Positions 24,473 through 33,575 of a DNA stretch of 50,682 nucleotides are shown here, in pieces. Origin of the DNA: Promethearchaeota archaeon (GTDB lineage: Archaea > Asgardarchaeota > Lokiarchaeia > Sigyniarchaeales > SOKP01); assembly GCA_016839585.1 (NCBI GenBank), contig JAEOTZ010000059.1, positions 1-50,682 of the forward strand. The letters run 5' to 3'. The first letter of the stretch is position 1; each line of letters opens with the position of its first letter. A program made the translations under genes and the position numbers. The notes under the pieces are model-generated. The model searched no databases. It worked only from the letters and a program-made list of their open reading frames with translations, and was not told the origin of the DNA.

Positions 24473-25943
24473 AAAATATTATACCTTCTGTTATTCCTTC
24501 TATTGGTTCTGAATGAAAAATAATTTCATGTAAATTTTCAATTTCAAGTTTATCCTTTACTCTTTGCTCTAATTTACTAATTATATCATGCACAATTGAT
24601 ATATTTAGAGATCCATCAAAAAAAATATGAAGTTCTAACATACATAAATCCATTGCTGTCCAACATTCTAAACCATGGTAACCTTTAACTTGAGGTTCCT
24701 CTCGAAGTACTTTTTCAATTAATTTCTGAATTTCTTGCATTCTTTGAGGATCTATTCTTTCACATACTATTTGATCCGGTGATAATAATTTAATAGCTGG
24801 TTCTGATTCTATATGAGTAATGATCCTTGAAATTAATGGAGATTGCATCTTCAATTCTCTTTCAAAATTATTACATATTTCATGAGCTTCTTCTAAAGAT
24901 AAACTTTCATCGAGAGCTATTGATAAAGATAAAAAGGTTTTATCTTCAACTCTAAAAACATTTACTTCCCTAAAGTTAAGAATTTTAGGGAATTCACTTT
25001 TCATTGAATGAATTATATTTAACACTTTTTCCCCTATAGACTTTTCTCCGCTAAGTGGATTCATTTCAACTAAAGTTTCTACGTTATAAAAGGGAATATA
25101 TTTTTTGGTCATAGTACGAATTGCTTTAGTAATTTCATTAGCATGGATTATTGAAATATGATCCTCTACAGATAAATGAACTTCTAAAAATAAAATATTC
25201 CCGCTCGCTCTCACTTTTAGTTCTTCAACTCCATTTACGTGATCTAAGTTGAAAATATTTTGTTTCATTTCTTCCAAAATAAAAGCACTAATAGGATTGA
25301 CATCAATTAAATTTCCAATCCCTTCAATTAATAACTTAACTGCTCCATAAATTATAAAAATTGATATAGCAACACTAAAATAAGGATCTAAGTATTCAAT
25401 TTCAAAAAAGTATGCAAAAATGAAATTAATTAATACTATTATAGCTCTTAGTGAATCTTGGAATAAATTTAGACCTTGAATTTTGAGAGATAAACTATTT
25501 CTTTTTTTCCCCTGCCATATTAAAAATCGTGAAAAAAAGAGATTAATTGTAAATGATAATATCAACAATTGAAATCCTATATCAGGGTTAACAATCCTAG
25601 AAGAATCTTCTAAAATTACTTGGATTGCTATCCAAGTAATGAAGATATAAATATTAATAAGAATAATCCCTTGAACCATTGCTCCTACTGAATCAATTTT
25701 AGTATGACCATACATATGTTGATAATCAGGGGGCTTTAGGCTTAAATGGATTGAATAAATCGTTAAAGAAACAAAGATTATATCTATAAGTGTATCTACT
25801 GTTTCAGATAAAAAACTAAGACTACCTGTTAATATAACACCAATTAATTTTATTGTTGACTGAATTAGAATAACAATAAAAGCACATATCCCAATTTTTA
25901 TTTTGTAATCCATATCTTTTATAGAAAAATAAATAAAAATCAA
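24471..25943 (-). CDS. Cation diffusion facilitator transporter with three C-terminal repeats
   Basis: A 490-residue membrane protein with six predicted helices in the first ~215 residues. Metal-site-like residues are D-T-L-I-D in helix 2 and D-S-L-R in helix 5, where many CDF proteins have H/DxxxD. Y-G-H-T-K-I-D follows helix 2, a family hallmark. After the membrane part come three consecutive ~75-residue alpha/beta units (about 225-295, 300-380 and 400-480), each resembling the cytoplasmic CDF dimerisation domain, where most family members have one. It would export divalent metal from the cytoplasm. The metal cannot be told from sequence, though Zn, Mn or Fe are the usual choices. Confidence 0.9.
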   Translation of the reverse strand: MIFIYFSIKDMDYKIKIGICAFIVILIQSTIKLIGVILTGSLSFLSETVDTLIDIIFVSLTIYSIHLSLKPPDYQHMYGHTKIDSVGAMVQGIILINIYIFITWIAIQVILEDSSRIVNPDIGFQLLILSFTINLFFSRFLIWQGKKRNSLSLKIQGLNLFQDSLRAIIVLINFIFAYFFEIEYLDPYFSVAISIFIIYGAVKLLIEGIGNLIDVNPISAFILEEMKQNIFNLDHVNGVEELKVRASGNILFLEVHLSVEDHISIIHANEITKAIRTMTKKYIPFYNVETLVEMNPLSGEKSIGEKVLNIIHSMKSEFPKILNFREVNVFRVEDKTFLSLSIALDESLSLEEAHEICNNFERELKMQSPLISRIITHIESEPAIKLLSPDQIVCERIDPQRMQEIQKLIEKVLREEPQVKGYHGLECWTAMDLCMLELHIFFDGSLNISIVHDIISKLEQRVKDKLEIENLHEIIFHSEPIEGITEGIIF

Positions 25944-26214
25944 TTAAGAGATTTAAAGAAAAGTTAAAAATTAAATATTTTGAAAAAGATTTAGTAATTT
26001 CTACTTCTTACAATTCAATACGCATAATTTAATTATTAAAATTCTTCATACGATAAAATCTTTAATATAAGATTATATTTTGGAGTTTTTCCAATAATGT
26101 CAAGTCATTTAAAGAGTATATTAATAAATCAGATACTAAAGAGGGCTTAGGAAAAGATATATCATATACAATAATTAGAAAATCGATATCAAATTAAAAA
26201 ATAAACACTTCTAT

Positions 26215-27090
26215 TTAAACCAATTCTCCTTTTGCAACGATTATTGCTTTGCCTCCAACCGAAACATAATATTTACCTTCTTTTTCTTCGGCCCTCAGAA
26301 GCAATAGACTTGGTCTTCCTATCTCATATCCTTGTTCAACACGTATATCTATATTTCTCTTATTAAAATAGTCCTGTTTAACTAAATATGCTGCTAGGCA
26401 TCCATTTCCAGAGCCAGTAGCTGGATCTTCAGGTACACCATAAAAATCTGCAAAAAATCTAACATTCAAATCATTATTTTTATCATATGTTTCTGGACAA
26501 AAAATCAGAATTGATTTAGCTTTAGTATTTTCGATTAAATCATAATATTTATCTGTGTTGATTTTAGCTCTTTTTAATGCATTTAAGGACTTCAGCGGAG
26601 TAATAATAGTAGGAACGCCTGTAGAAACTTCCTGGATCCTAAATCTTTTATCTATATCATTTTCTTTTAGGTTTAATACTTCTGCTATTAAATCTGGGGC
26701 AAAAAATCCGTGAAATGTCGGCTCTTTTTGTTCCATCCATATTTCTGAAACATAATCACCTTTGTATTTAAACAATACAGGGATTTGCCCTATTTTAAGA
26801 TTTAAAGGAATTGTTTTTACTTTACCTTTAATAAATTCTTGTTGAATAACAAAAGCAGTTCCTAATGTTGGATGCCCTGCAAATGGTAATTCTGTTTCCG
26901 GAGTAAAAATCCTAACTGTATAATTTTCAAAAGAAGTGATAAAAGTTGTTTCCGAATAGTTCATTTCTTTCGCAATTCGTTGCATTTCAGAATCAGTTAA
27001 TGATTCTTGACATATAAAAACAGCAAGCTGATTTCCTTCATATTTTCTTTCCGCAAAAACATCCACGATATAAAATTTACAATTTTTCAT
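26215..27090 (-). CDS. PhzF-family isomerase
   Basis: A 291-residue PhzF-like protein, a cofactor-free isomerase/epimerase fold. Signature regions are the N-terminal V-D-V-F-A-E-R-K-Y-E-G-N-Q-L-A-V, the N-Y-S-E-T-T-F motif with the catalytic Glu near 47, F-A-G-H-P-T-L-G-T-A near 70 and D-P-A-T-G-S-G-N-G near 223. Length is normal. Archaeal and bacterial members mostly have unknown substrates, and no phenazine genes are present. The 271-base spacer upstream of the CDF start (25944-26214) is AT-rich with nothing recognised. Confidence 0.93.
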   Translation of the reverse strand: MKNCKFYIVDVFAERKYEGNQLAVFICQESLTDSEMQRIAKEMNYSETTFITSFENYTVRIFTPETELPFAGHPTLGTAFVIQQEFIKGKVKTIPLNLKIGQIPVLFKYKGDYVSEIWMEQKEPTFHGFFAPDLIAEVLNLKENDIDKRFRIQEVSTGVPTIITPLKSLNALKRAKINTDKYYDLIENTKAKSILIFCPETYDKNNDLNVRFFADFYGVPEDPATGSGNGCLAAYLVKQDYFNKRNIDIRVEQGYEIGRPSLLLLRAEEKEGKYYVSVGGKAIIVAKGELV

Positions 27091-27263
27091 TTAGATATCC
27101 TCTCTATCTAATGATAAAATATTTGATATAATTTTGAAAGATAAATTGAGTAAGAATTACGTTATATTATTTCTACTAATAGAAGATAATTTATGCATTA
27201 TATTAAATAATTCGCCTTTATATGAAATTAACATAAATTTCTCTAGCTTTAGATTTGATATTT

Positions 27264-28154
27264 TTATCTTTTTGCTGGAGAAGCATAACAATACGCACAA
27301 TTATGTTTACATCGAAAAATACCTGTATATCCACCAATATCTTTTGATTTAAAACAACCACAGTCCTTTCTTTGTCCTGAGTCTTTTATCTTTGGAATTA
27401 CTTCACCTGATAATTGTTCAATTTTGTATGCATCAATACAATGTGCTTGTTCTATACCTTTAATATTCAGTAAATCTGGTTGACAACATGCTTTCATTTT
27501 TAAATTATGATTATCACAAATTTCGATTAGCTTTATTAAAATTTCTCTTTTTTTCTCGATTGAAGGATTGATAGGGATGTATCCTCTCATATTCATTCGA
27601 TTTTTGACTTTTGTATATATTGTCGCAAAAGAGAAAATGATTTCTTTCAATCCAAAAGAAGAGATTTTCTCTATAATATAGCTGAATTTGTTTAAATTAT
27701 TCTTAATTTTGTTTGATACTTTTAATTTATAAAATATTATCGGATCATATCTATAATTGACTGCCAATTTCCCAAATTCATTAATAAGCCATTCTAATTG
27801 ATTTAACCTCTCTTCTAAACTAACTCCTAAATTACCTTCCAGTTCAGAAGGAGAGTTTATCGTAAATTGAAAAGAATGTGCCTTATATGATTTAAAAATA
27901 TCTTGATGATTTTGATAATTAGTTATCCAATTCTTAAAATTTTTCGACCACCAAACCCAGCATTTCACATCTTCAGGTTTTAGAGAAACTCTTGCAATCT
28001 GGGAAGGATAAAACGGATTTGGTACATCCACATATCTAATACGAATCCTATTAACAACCCAATCCATCAAAAATGCAGGTATATCTGTCCTACGGGAACA
28101 AGAGATTATGGGTGATTTAATTATTTGTTTAGTACTGACTGAATTGGGAATCAT
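27264..28154 (-). CDS. DUF1848 family protein (Cys-rich, probable iron-sulfur)
   Basis: A 296-residue protein with the N-terminal S-C-S-R-R-T-D-I-P-A-F motif and W-V-W-W-S-K-N. The C-terminal Cys cluster C-G-C-F-K-S-K-D-I-G ... C-K-H-N-C-A-Y-C-Y-A is the DUF1848 hallmark. Members are TIM-barrel-like with an iron-sulfur site resembling radical enzymes, but the reaction is unknown. It uses the ATG at 28154. The gene stands alone between PhzF and a large glycosidase-like gene. Confidence 0.9.
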   Translation of the reverse strand: MIPNSVSTKQIIKSPIISCSRRTDIPAFLMDWVVNRIRIRYVDVPNPFYPSQIARVSLKPEDVKCWVWWSKNFKNWITNYQNHQDIFKSYKAHSFQFTINSPSELEGNLGVSLEERLNQLEWLINEFGKLAVNYRYDPIIFYKLKVSNKIKNNLNKFSYIIEKISSFGLKEIIFSFATIYTKVKNRMNMRGYIPINPSIEKKREILIKLIEICDNHNLKMKACCQPDLLNIKGIEQAHCIDAYKIEQLSGEVIPKIKDSGQRKDCGCFKSKDIGGYTGIFRCKHNCAYCYASPAKR

Positions 28155-28314
28155 ATTTTATGACTTTTAAAATTTAATTAAAACACCAAGTAAATATGAT
28201 ATCGTTCCAAATTGCATTATTAAAAAGATAATTATCCTTAATTTTAAGACATTTTCTTTCGATTGATCTTCGAAACTAATACACATAATCGAAAATGGGA
28301 AGATAAATTTATCT

Positions 28315-30822
28315 CTAATATTTTATAATTCCTTTTTCTAGATCATCCTTCCTATGTTTTCCAATTGAATTTCCATTTATTATTATTTCAACTGGAATGA
28401 TAGGTGCTTCTCTTGCTTTTATTAAGATACTAGTCTTACCAGATATTTGTTCAAATATAATACTAACAAATTTTTCATTAAATTCAAAGTTTTTTATGAG
28501 TAAACCATCAATTCCAAAAATTAATTTTTCTTTAAAGTCTATAAATAAATCACCAAAGTGTTTCTTTACGTATGCTGTAGCCATTGATGCGGTTCCTACT
28601 CCCCAATCAAAGGTAATTTGACCAGGAACTCTAAAATCACTTCCGGTGTGACCATAGTTTTCATACATACAACCCTTATCTACACTTTTAATAGTATCTA
28701 TTTCTTTTATATTACCGGGGCATTGTTCTTCATATTCTTTAAGTAATTGTAATACCCAGGATGCTCTTAGAGCTGCTATCCCTCTTTCCATATATTCTTC
28801 CTTACCAGTTAATAAATAATATTCCATATACGTGCGAACAAATAAACCTTGTCGAGCGTCATTTAGTTCAGCATCAGCATTTTGAGACCCAAACCCTCCA
28901 AAAGTGTTAATATTGAGATAAGGTATGTTCCATATTTGTTGAAATAGTGATAATACTGTTATTACACGTTCTCCAGCTTCTAAATAATAATTTTTCTTGG
29001 TAATCTTATATAATTCTTTAAATCCCTCAGCACACCAATATATGCATAATGTATTCATTACGTGACTCTTTGTATAAGTATCGTAAGTATCAAGGGGTAA
29101 TTGAGTACAGCTGAAAAATGGTTCAAAATCATGCCATTTGTCTTCTGGAATTACCTTTTTAATTATATATTGAGCAATTTTTTCACAAATCTGAAGGATT
29201 CTTTCATCTTCATTATTTTTATAGTATTCTAATAAGAACATCATTGGGGCTCCAGAACTTGCAGAACTATTTAATTCTTCTTTAATAATTGGTTCATTCT
29301 TATCAAAATCGAAATAAATATATGCTGGAATAGCTCCATTTTCTAATTGAAGCTTTTCTATTAATTCTATTAATTCTTTGCTCTTGCTCAGAATGTTTAG
29401 ATTCTGTTCATTAAAGTCTTTTCTAAATTTTAATGCCCAATACATTGTTAAACATGAATCTACTACGTGATAATCATCACTATAACGGTAACCTTTTAAA
29501 CCATTAATGGTAGATATAATGTTCGAATTAATAGAAGCTGGAAAAATCACACTTGGAAATACACCATTTACTCGAGGTATGAATAATACTGTATTTAATA
29601 TTCTTTTTGCTTTATCAATAAGATTATCATTATTCCATAACTCTCCAAAATATCTGAAACTATATGCTGTTCTAATATTTAGAAACCAAGCATTATACCA
29701 AATTTCTGCTGTTCTGGGGACAAAAGCAACTCGTCGGGTGTGCTTATCAAATTTTATTACTTTTACAGGATCGAAAATAAGATCATTTAACGTTTCATGT
29801 AATTTTGAGTCTGAGCTAGCGGTTTCAGCCGTATTTTTTTTCCTATAATCCTCTAACATATCAGGTTTTATGAACTCAATAGGTTTTTTTTTCCTACCTG
29901 CCCATGTTCTCTGCCAAATTCCTCCACATTTCTTATTGTTAATGATGAAATTTCCCCAGTATTTATGTCTTTCAAAAATGGCTTTAAAACCTTCATCAAC
30001 ATTTCTTTCATATGGAAGAACTTGAGGATGTAGATTTTCATATAATAACTTTCTGCCAAATTTTTCCCAAAGAAAATTATTTATAAATTTCAGAATTTCG
30101 GATTCTGTTTTCTCAAAGAAAAATAATAAATAATATCTAAATATTAAATCCGTATTTTCCTCAACTTTCCATTCATTATGTGGGTCATGTTTGAATAGAG
30201 TATGATTAACTGGCTTATAATTTCCAAATCCATATGATAACTGAGGAATCCCCTTAAAATCTCTTGGTTTCAAATTAAAATCAATGAAAGTTTGAAAAGG
30301 ACGATTTTCTCCAAGAGTTTTTAAATCAGGAATGAAGGCAAACGCATGTTTTCCCTTTCTATATATTATAACTGGAGAACGATAGACATGATCTCCAATA
30401 ACAAAATAATCTCCTGGGCTGAGGTGAGGGGTCCAGGTAAAATCAGGATAATTTTCTAACAGGATCGCATAATTAACAAGGATTTTTGATAAAAATTGGG
30501 TTTTTTTATTAGAAAGCTTATATCTAATATGAATAATATTATTCTCTTCAAGACAATAATCTAAGTCTAGTAAAAAATCTTCATTATCTAATTCATAATA
30601 TAATTTCTTTTTGGTTCTTTTCCTATAAGACAATGACTTTGAATACGCTATATCTTTTATCCAAATATTCAATGTGCTGAAACCGTCATTACTACCAATT
30701 ATAGGAATCCAATGATTTCCATCTTTTATCTCTATTCTTTCAGATGTTATATTTTCTTTATGATCTATAATAACTCTAATACTCTCTTTTTCTAGAATCT
30801 CTTGACTTAATTTAAACACCAA
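28315..30822 (-). CDS. Six-hairpin glycosidase-like protein
   Basis: A large (835 aa) protein without signal peptide. The first ~300 residues look like a beta-sandwich. Residues about 330-760 alternate helical segments with Trp/Tyr/Asp-rich loops (R-Y-S-D-D-Y-H-V-V-D-S-C, F-G-G-F-G-S-Q-N-A-D-A-E-L-N-D-A-R-Q-G, F-D-W-G-V-G-T-A-S-M), as in (alpha/alpha)6 barrel glycosidases. A short beta-rich tail ends it. Acidic residues in these loops could be catalytic, but I cannot match a specific CAZy family. Lack of a secretion signal suggests it acts on cytoplasmic oligosaccharides. It is divergent from mtnA by 65 bases. Confidence 0.75.
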   Translation of the reverse strand: MVFKLSQEILEKESIRVIIDHKENITSERIEIKDGNHWIPIIGSNDGFSTLNIWIKDIAYSKSLSYRKRTKKKLYYELDNEDFLLDLDYCLEENNIIHIRYKLSNKKTQFLSKILVNYAILLENYPDFTWTPHLSPGDYFVIGDHVYRSPVIIYRKGKHAFAFIPDLKTLGENRPFQTFIDFNLKPRDFKGIPQLSYGFGNYKPVNHTLFKHDPHNEWKVEENTDLIFRYYLLFFFEKTESEILKFINNFLWEKFGRKLLYENLHPQVLPYERNVDEGFKAIFERHKYWGNFIINNKKCGGIWQRTWAGRKKKPIEFIKPDMLEDYRKKNTAETASSDSKLHETLNDLIFDPVKVIKFDKHTRRVAFVPRTAEIWYNAWFLNIRTAYSFRYFGELWNNDNLIDKAKRILNTVLFIPRVNGVFPSVIFPASINSNIISTINGLKGYRYSDDYHVVDSCLTMYWALKFRKDFNEQNLNILSKSKELIELIEKLQLENGAIPAYIYFDFDKNEPIIKEELNSSASSGAPMMFLLEYYKNNEDERILQICEKIAQYIIKKVIPEDKWHDFEPFFSCTQLPLDTYDTYTKSHVMNTLCIYWCAEGFKELYKITKKNYYLEAGERVITVLSLFQQIWNIPYLNINTFGGFGSQNADAELNDARQGLFVRTYMEYYLLTGKEEYMERGIAALRASWVLQLLKEYEEQCPGNIKEIDTIKSVDKGCMYENYGHTGSDFRVPGQITFDWGVGTASMATAYVKKHFGDLFIDFKEKLIFGIDGLLIKNFEFNEKFVSIIFEQISGKTSILIKAREAPIIPVEIIINGNSIGKHRKDDLEKGIIKY

Positions 30823-30887
30823 TAAGTTTTTTAATTAATTTATAATAAAAGAAAAAATAAAAGATAAAATAAATATTTTAAATATTT

Positions 30888-31910
30888 ATGATTCCTTCGA
30901 TTGAGTGGGTTAATAACAAGATTAAGATGATTGATCAAACTCAGCTACCCCATGAACTTAAATTCCTTGAGTTTGATAATTATAGAGGTGTCGCAACTGC
31001 TATTAAAATTATGAATATAAGAGGAGCACCAGCTATAGGTGTCGCTGCAGCTATGGGATTGGCCCTTGCGACTATTGAATATAAATTATTGCCAAAAGAA
31101 AAGTTTATTGAAAAAATGGGCGATGCTGCGGATGTTATAAGAAATACTAGACCAACAGCTTCAAATTTATTTTGGGCAATAGATAGAATTTGGAAAATAA
31201 TAAGCGAATATCCAGACAATCCAGAAAATTTATCTGAACTTGTAATAGAGGAAGCTCAACTTATGGCACAAGAGGATATTAATGTTAATAAAGCTATCGG
31301 TAAAAATGGAGCTACTTTATTAAAAAATGGAGATACTGTATTGACTCATTGTAATGCTGGCTCTCTAGCAACTGTCCAATATGGAACGGCTTTAGCTCCT
31401 GTTAGAGCTGCAATAGAGGAGGGGAAAAGAATTAGCGTGATCGCTGATGAAACAAGACCTCGATTACAAGGAGCAAGATTAACTGCTTACGAACTTCAAT
31501 ACGATAAGATACCAGTTAATGTAATTTCAGATACCTCTTCAGGATTATTAATGCGATTAGGTAAAATTAATAAAGTTATAGTAGGAACAGATAGAGTCAC
31601 TTCAGACGCAATTTTTAATAAAATTGGAACATATTTAGTTGCATTAGCAGCAAATGATAATGATATACCATTTTATGTAGCAGCTCCTACCTCCACACTT
31701 TCACTCCAAGAAACTGTTGATGATGTTACAATTGAGCAACGGAACAGTAGTGAAGTTAGCAATGTATTAGGAAAAGTTAAAATTGTGCCCGATGGAGTTA
31801 AATGCTTAAATTATGCATTCGATATTACTCCTTTTAGATTGGTTACAGGAATAATTACTGAAGATGGTGTATTTACACCTGAGGAACTCTTAAATAAATA
31901 TAAAAACTGA
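30888..31910 (+). CDS. mtnA: S-methyl-5-thioribose-1-phosphate isomerase
   Basis: A 340-residue protein of the eIF2B-related isomerase family. Clear motifs are R-G-A-P-A-I-G-V-A-A-A near 45-55, T-H-C-N-A-G-S-L-A-T near 153-162 with the catalytic Cys, D-E-T-R-P-R-L-Q-G-A-R-L-T-A near 190-203, V-G-T-D-R-V and N-K-I-G-T-Y near 245. It converts methylthioribose-1-phosphate to the ribulose form in the methionine salvage pathway. Some archaeal relatives act on ribose-1,5-bisphosphate instead, but the T-H-C-N-A-G and D-E-T-R-P motifs with this length favour MtnA. No other salvage gene is adjacent. It is convergent with the dihydrouridine synthase by 17 bases. Confidence 0.92.
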   Translation: MIPSIEWVNNKIKMIDQTQLPHELKFLEFDNYRGVATAIKIMNIRGAPAIGVAAAMGLALATIEYKLLPKEKFIEKMGDAADVIRNTRPTASNLFWAIDRIWKIISEYPDNPENLSELVIEEAQLMAQEDINVNKAIGKNGATLLKNGDTVLTHCNAGSLATVQYGTALAPVRAAIEEGKRISVIADETRPRLQGARLTAYELQYDKIPVNVISDTSSGLLMRLGKINKVIVGTDRVTSDAIFNKIGTYLVALAANDNDIPFYVAAPTSTLSLQETVDDVTIEQRNSSEVSNVLGKVKIVPDGVKCLNYAFDITPFRLVTGIITEDGVFTPEELLNKYKN

Positions 31911-31927
31911 TTTAATTCTTAAATTAT

Positions 31928-32914
31928 TTACATATTATTTAATACCAGTTCAAGTTGCTTAAGATTCTTAGTATTACTTATCTGTCTTCTTATAATCGCA
32001 GAATTTTTTATACTTTTTGCAAGCCATATAGAATTCCTTTTAAGTTCCATGAATTTATACTCATTAATATTGCGAGGTAGTATAATTCCATTCAGAAATT
32101 CATCCAAGCATCTCTTATAAATTTCGATGTTTTGTAACATTTTTTCTTTATCATTTCTAAAGAGAATTTCTTTTCCTTTAGTAAAGTATTCATGTATTTG
32201 ATCAAAAATTTGAGGATTTCCCATAGATTCTCTTCCAATCATTAAAGCATCAACATTGGTATAATCAATAAAATAATTAGCCTCGATGGGACTAGCAATA
32301 TCCCCATTCCCTACTAAAGGAATAGTTAAGTTTTCCTTTAATTTTTTTACGATGTCTAAATTTAAAGGATTGTGTTCAAAAAAACTCTTAACGGTTCTAG
32401 CATGGACAGTTAAAAAATCGATCCCAGAATTGTTTGCTATTTCAGCTAATTCTTTGATATTATTCGAATCCTCAAAACCTATTCTAATCTTAAGAGAGAC
32501 AGGTTTGGAAGAGTTTTTTACTGCAATTTTTACCAAATTCTCAAGTCTTTCTAAATCTTTTAATAAATATCCTCCTTCTTTAGCTTTAATTGCTCTTTTG
32601 GAAGGACAACCGGCATTTATATCTAACACGTCAAATTTATAGCTTTCAAGATAATCTATAGATTTCTTAAGAGATCTAGGATCAGAACTAATTAATTGAA
32701 CACTAATTGGTCTCTCCTTTTCAATCTTACATAAATCATCAACGATAGTTTCTGGATTCTTTTCAATTCGCTTAGTATATAACATAGGAACACAAACTAA
32801 ACCTATTTTTTGAAATTTTCTGCAAAATCTTCTATAGGGACTAGTAGTTACATTTTGCATTGGAGCTAAAATGTACCTATTCTCTAAATAAAGTGTTCCT
32901 AATTTCATTTTCAT
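31928..32914 (-). CDS. dus: tRNA-dihydrouridine synthase
   Basis: A 328-residue flavin enzyme that reduces uridine to dihydrouridine in tRNA. The N-terminal L-A-P-M-Q-N-V-T segment binds FMN. N-A-G-C-P-S near 99-104 contains the catalytic Cys, followed by K-A-K-E-G-G-Y-L-L, L-K-I-R-I-G near 143 and H-A-R-T near 171. V-G-N-G-D-I near 201 and M-I-G-R-E near 226 complete the barrel. The start M-K-M-K could also be the second ATG. The tRNA position modified cannot be told. Confidence 0.94.
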   Translation of the reverse strand: MKMKLGTLYLENRYILAPMQNVTTSPYRRFCRKFQKIGLVCVPMLYTKRIEKNPETIVDDLCKIEKERPISVQLISSDPRSLKKSIDYLESYKFDVLDINAGCPSKRAIKAKEGGYLLKDLERLENLVKIAVKNSSKPVSLKIRIGFEDSNNIKELAEIANNSGIDFLTVHARTVKSFFEHNPLNLDIVKKLKENLTIPLVGNGDIASPIEANYFIDYTNVDALMIGRESMGNPQIFDQIHEYFTKGKEILFRNDKEKMLQNIEIYKRCLDEFLNGIILPRNINEYKFMELKRNSIWLAKSIKNSAIIRRQISNTKNLKQLELVLNNM

Positions 32915-33015
32915 GCTTTTATATCTAAATAATTATTTACAAATTATAATCAAGAAATTTTTTATAAAACAAAATTTAGTATAATTAAATAAATCTACTG
33001 AATTTAAATTATAAA

Positions 33016-33525
33016 ATGTCTGATTATATTAAAGAATTTGAATTTGAAAAGGAGCCTAAAGAAATAACATACATTGAAGGAGAACCTTTAAAATTAAATA
33101 AGGAGTTTGTTTTTTTTCATAATAAAAACTTATTTAGAAAAGAATTAAATAGGCTTCAATATTTATTTAAGTCTTATACAAATATTCCGCTTATCGCTTC
33201 TGGTATAAGAGATTCATATTTAAAAGACGAATTCTCACAAAAATATCTAATTGTAATTTTTACTACGAATGAGATTGTAAAAGAAACTAACCAAATTATT
33301 AAGAACAATTCTGATGTAGAAATCAACTCTAATTGTTTTTTTCTTGAGACAACATCAACTTATATGTTACTTTTAGCAAAAGAATTAAAAGGATTAATTT
33401 TAGGGCTTGATACAATTGAAGATATCTTAAAGCAAGTAATGGAGGATTATTTGAGCAAGAAAAATTTTGATGAATATATAAAAATTCGCTCTTTTAAATT
33501 AGTAGACTGTTTTACATCTTCCTAA
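33016..33525 (+). CDS. Hypothetical protein
   Basis: A 169-residue soluble protein with a highly charged N-terminus (K-E-F-E-F-E-K-E-P-K-E) and a mixed alpha/beta body. L-I-V-I-F-T-T-N-E looks like a central strand. The single Cys residues are not in motifs. I recognise no family. The ATG lacks a ribosome-binding site and a short AT-rich region precedes it, so it may be leaderless. It is convergent with the decayed beta-propeller gene. Confidence 0.65.
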   Translation: MSDYIKEFEFEKEPKEITYIEGEPLKLNKEFVFFHNKNLFRKELNRLQYLFKSYTNIPLIASGIRDSYLKDEFSQKYLIVIFTTNEIVKETNQIIKNNSDVEINSNCFFLETTSTYMLLLAKELKGLILGLDTIEDILKQVMEDYLSKKNFDEYIKIRSFKLVDCFTSS

Positions 33526-33575
33526 TCTTTCATATAAGGAAAATTATATAAAAAAAAAGTTTTAAATGAATTTAA

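Noticed and set aside
26087-26150. A short ATG frame of 17 codons in the spacer before the PhzF gene
   Set aside because: Too short, no ribosome-binding site and no sign of conservation visible from sequence alone.
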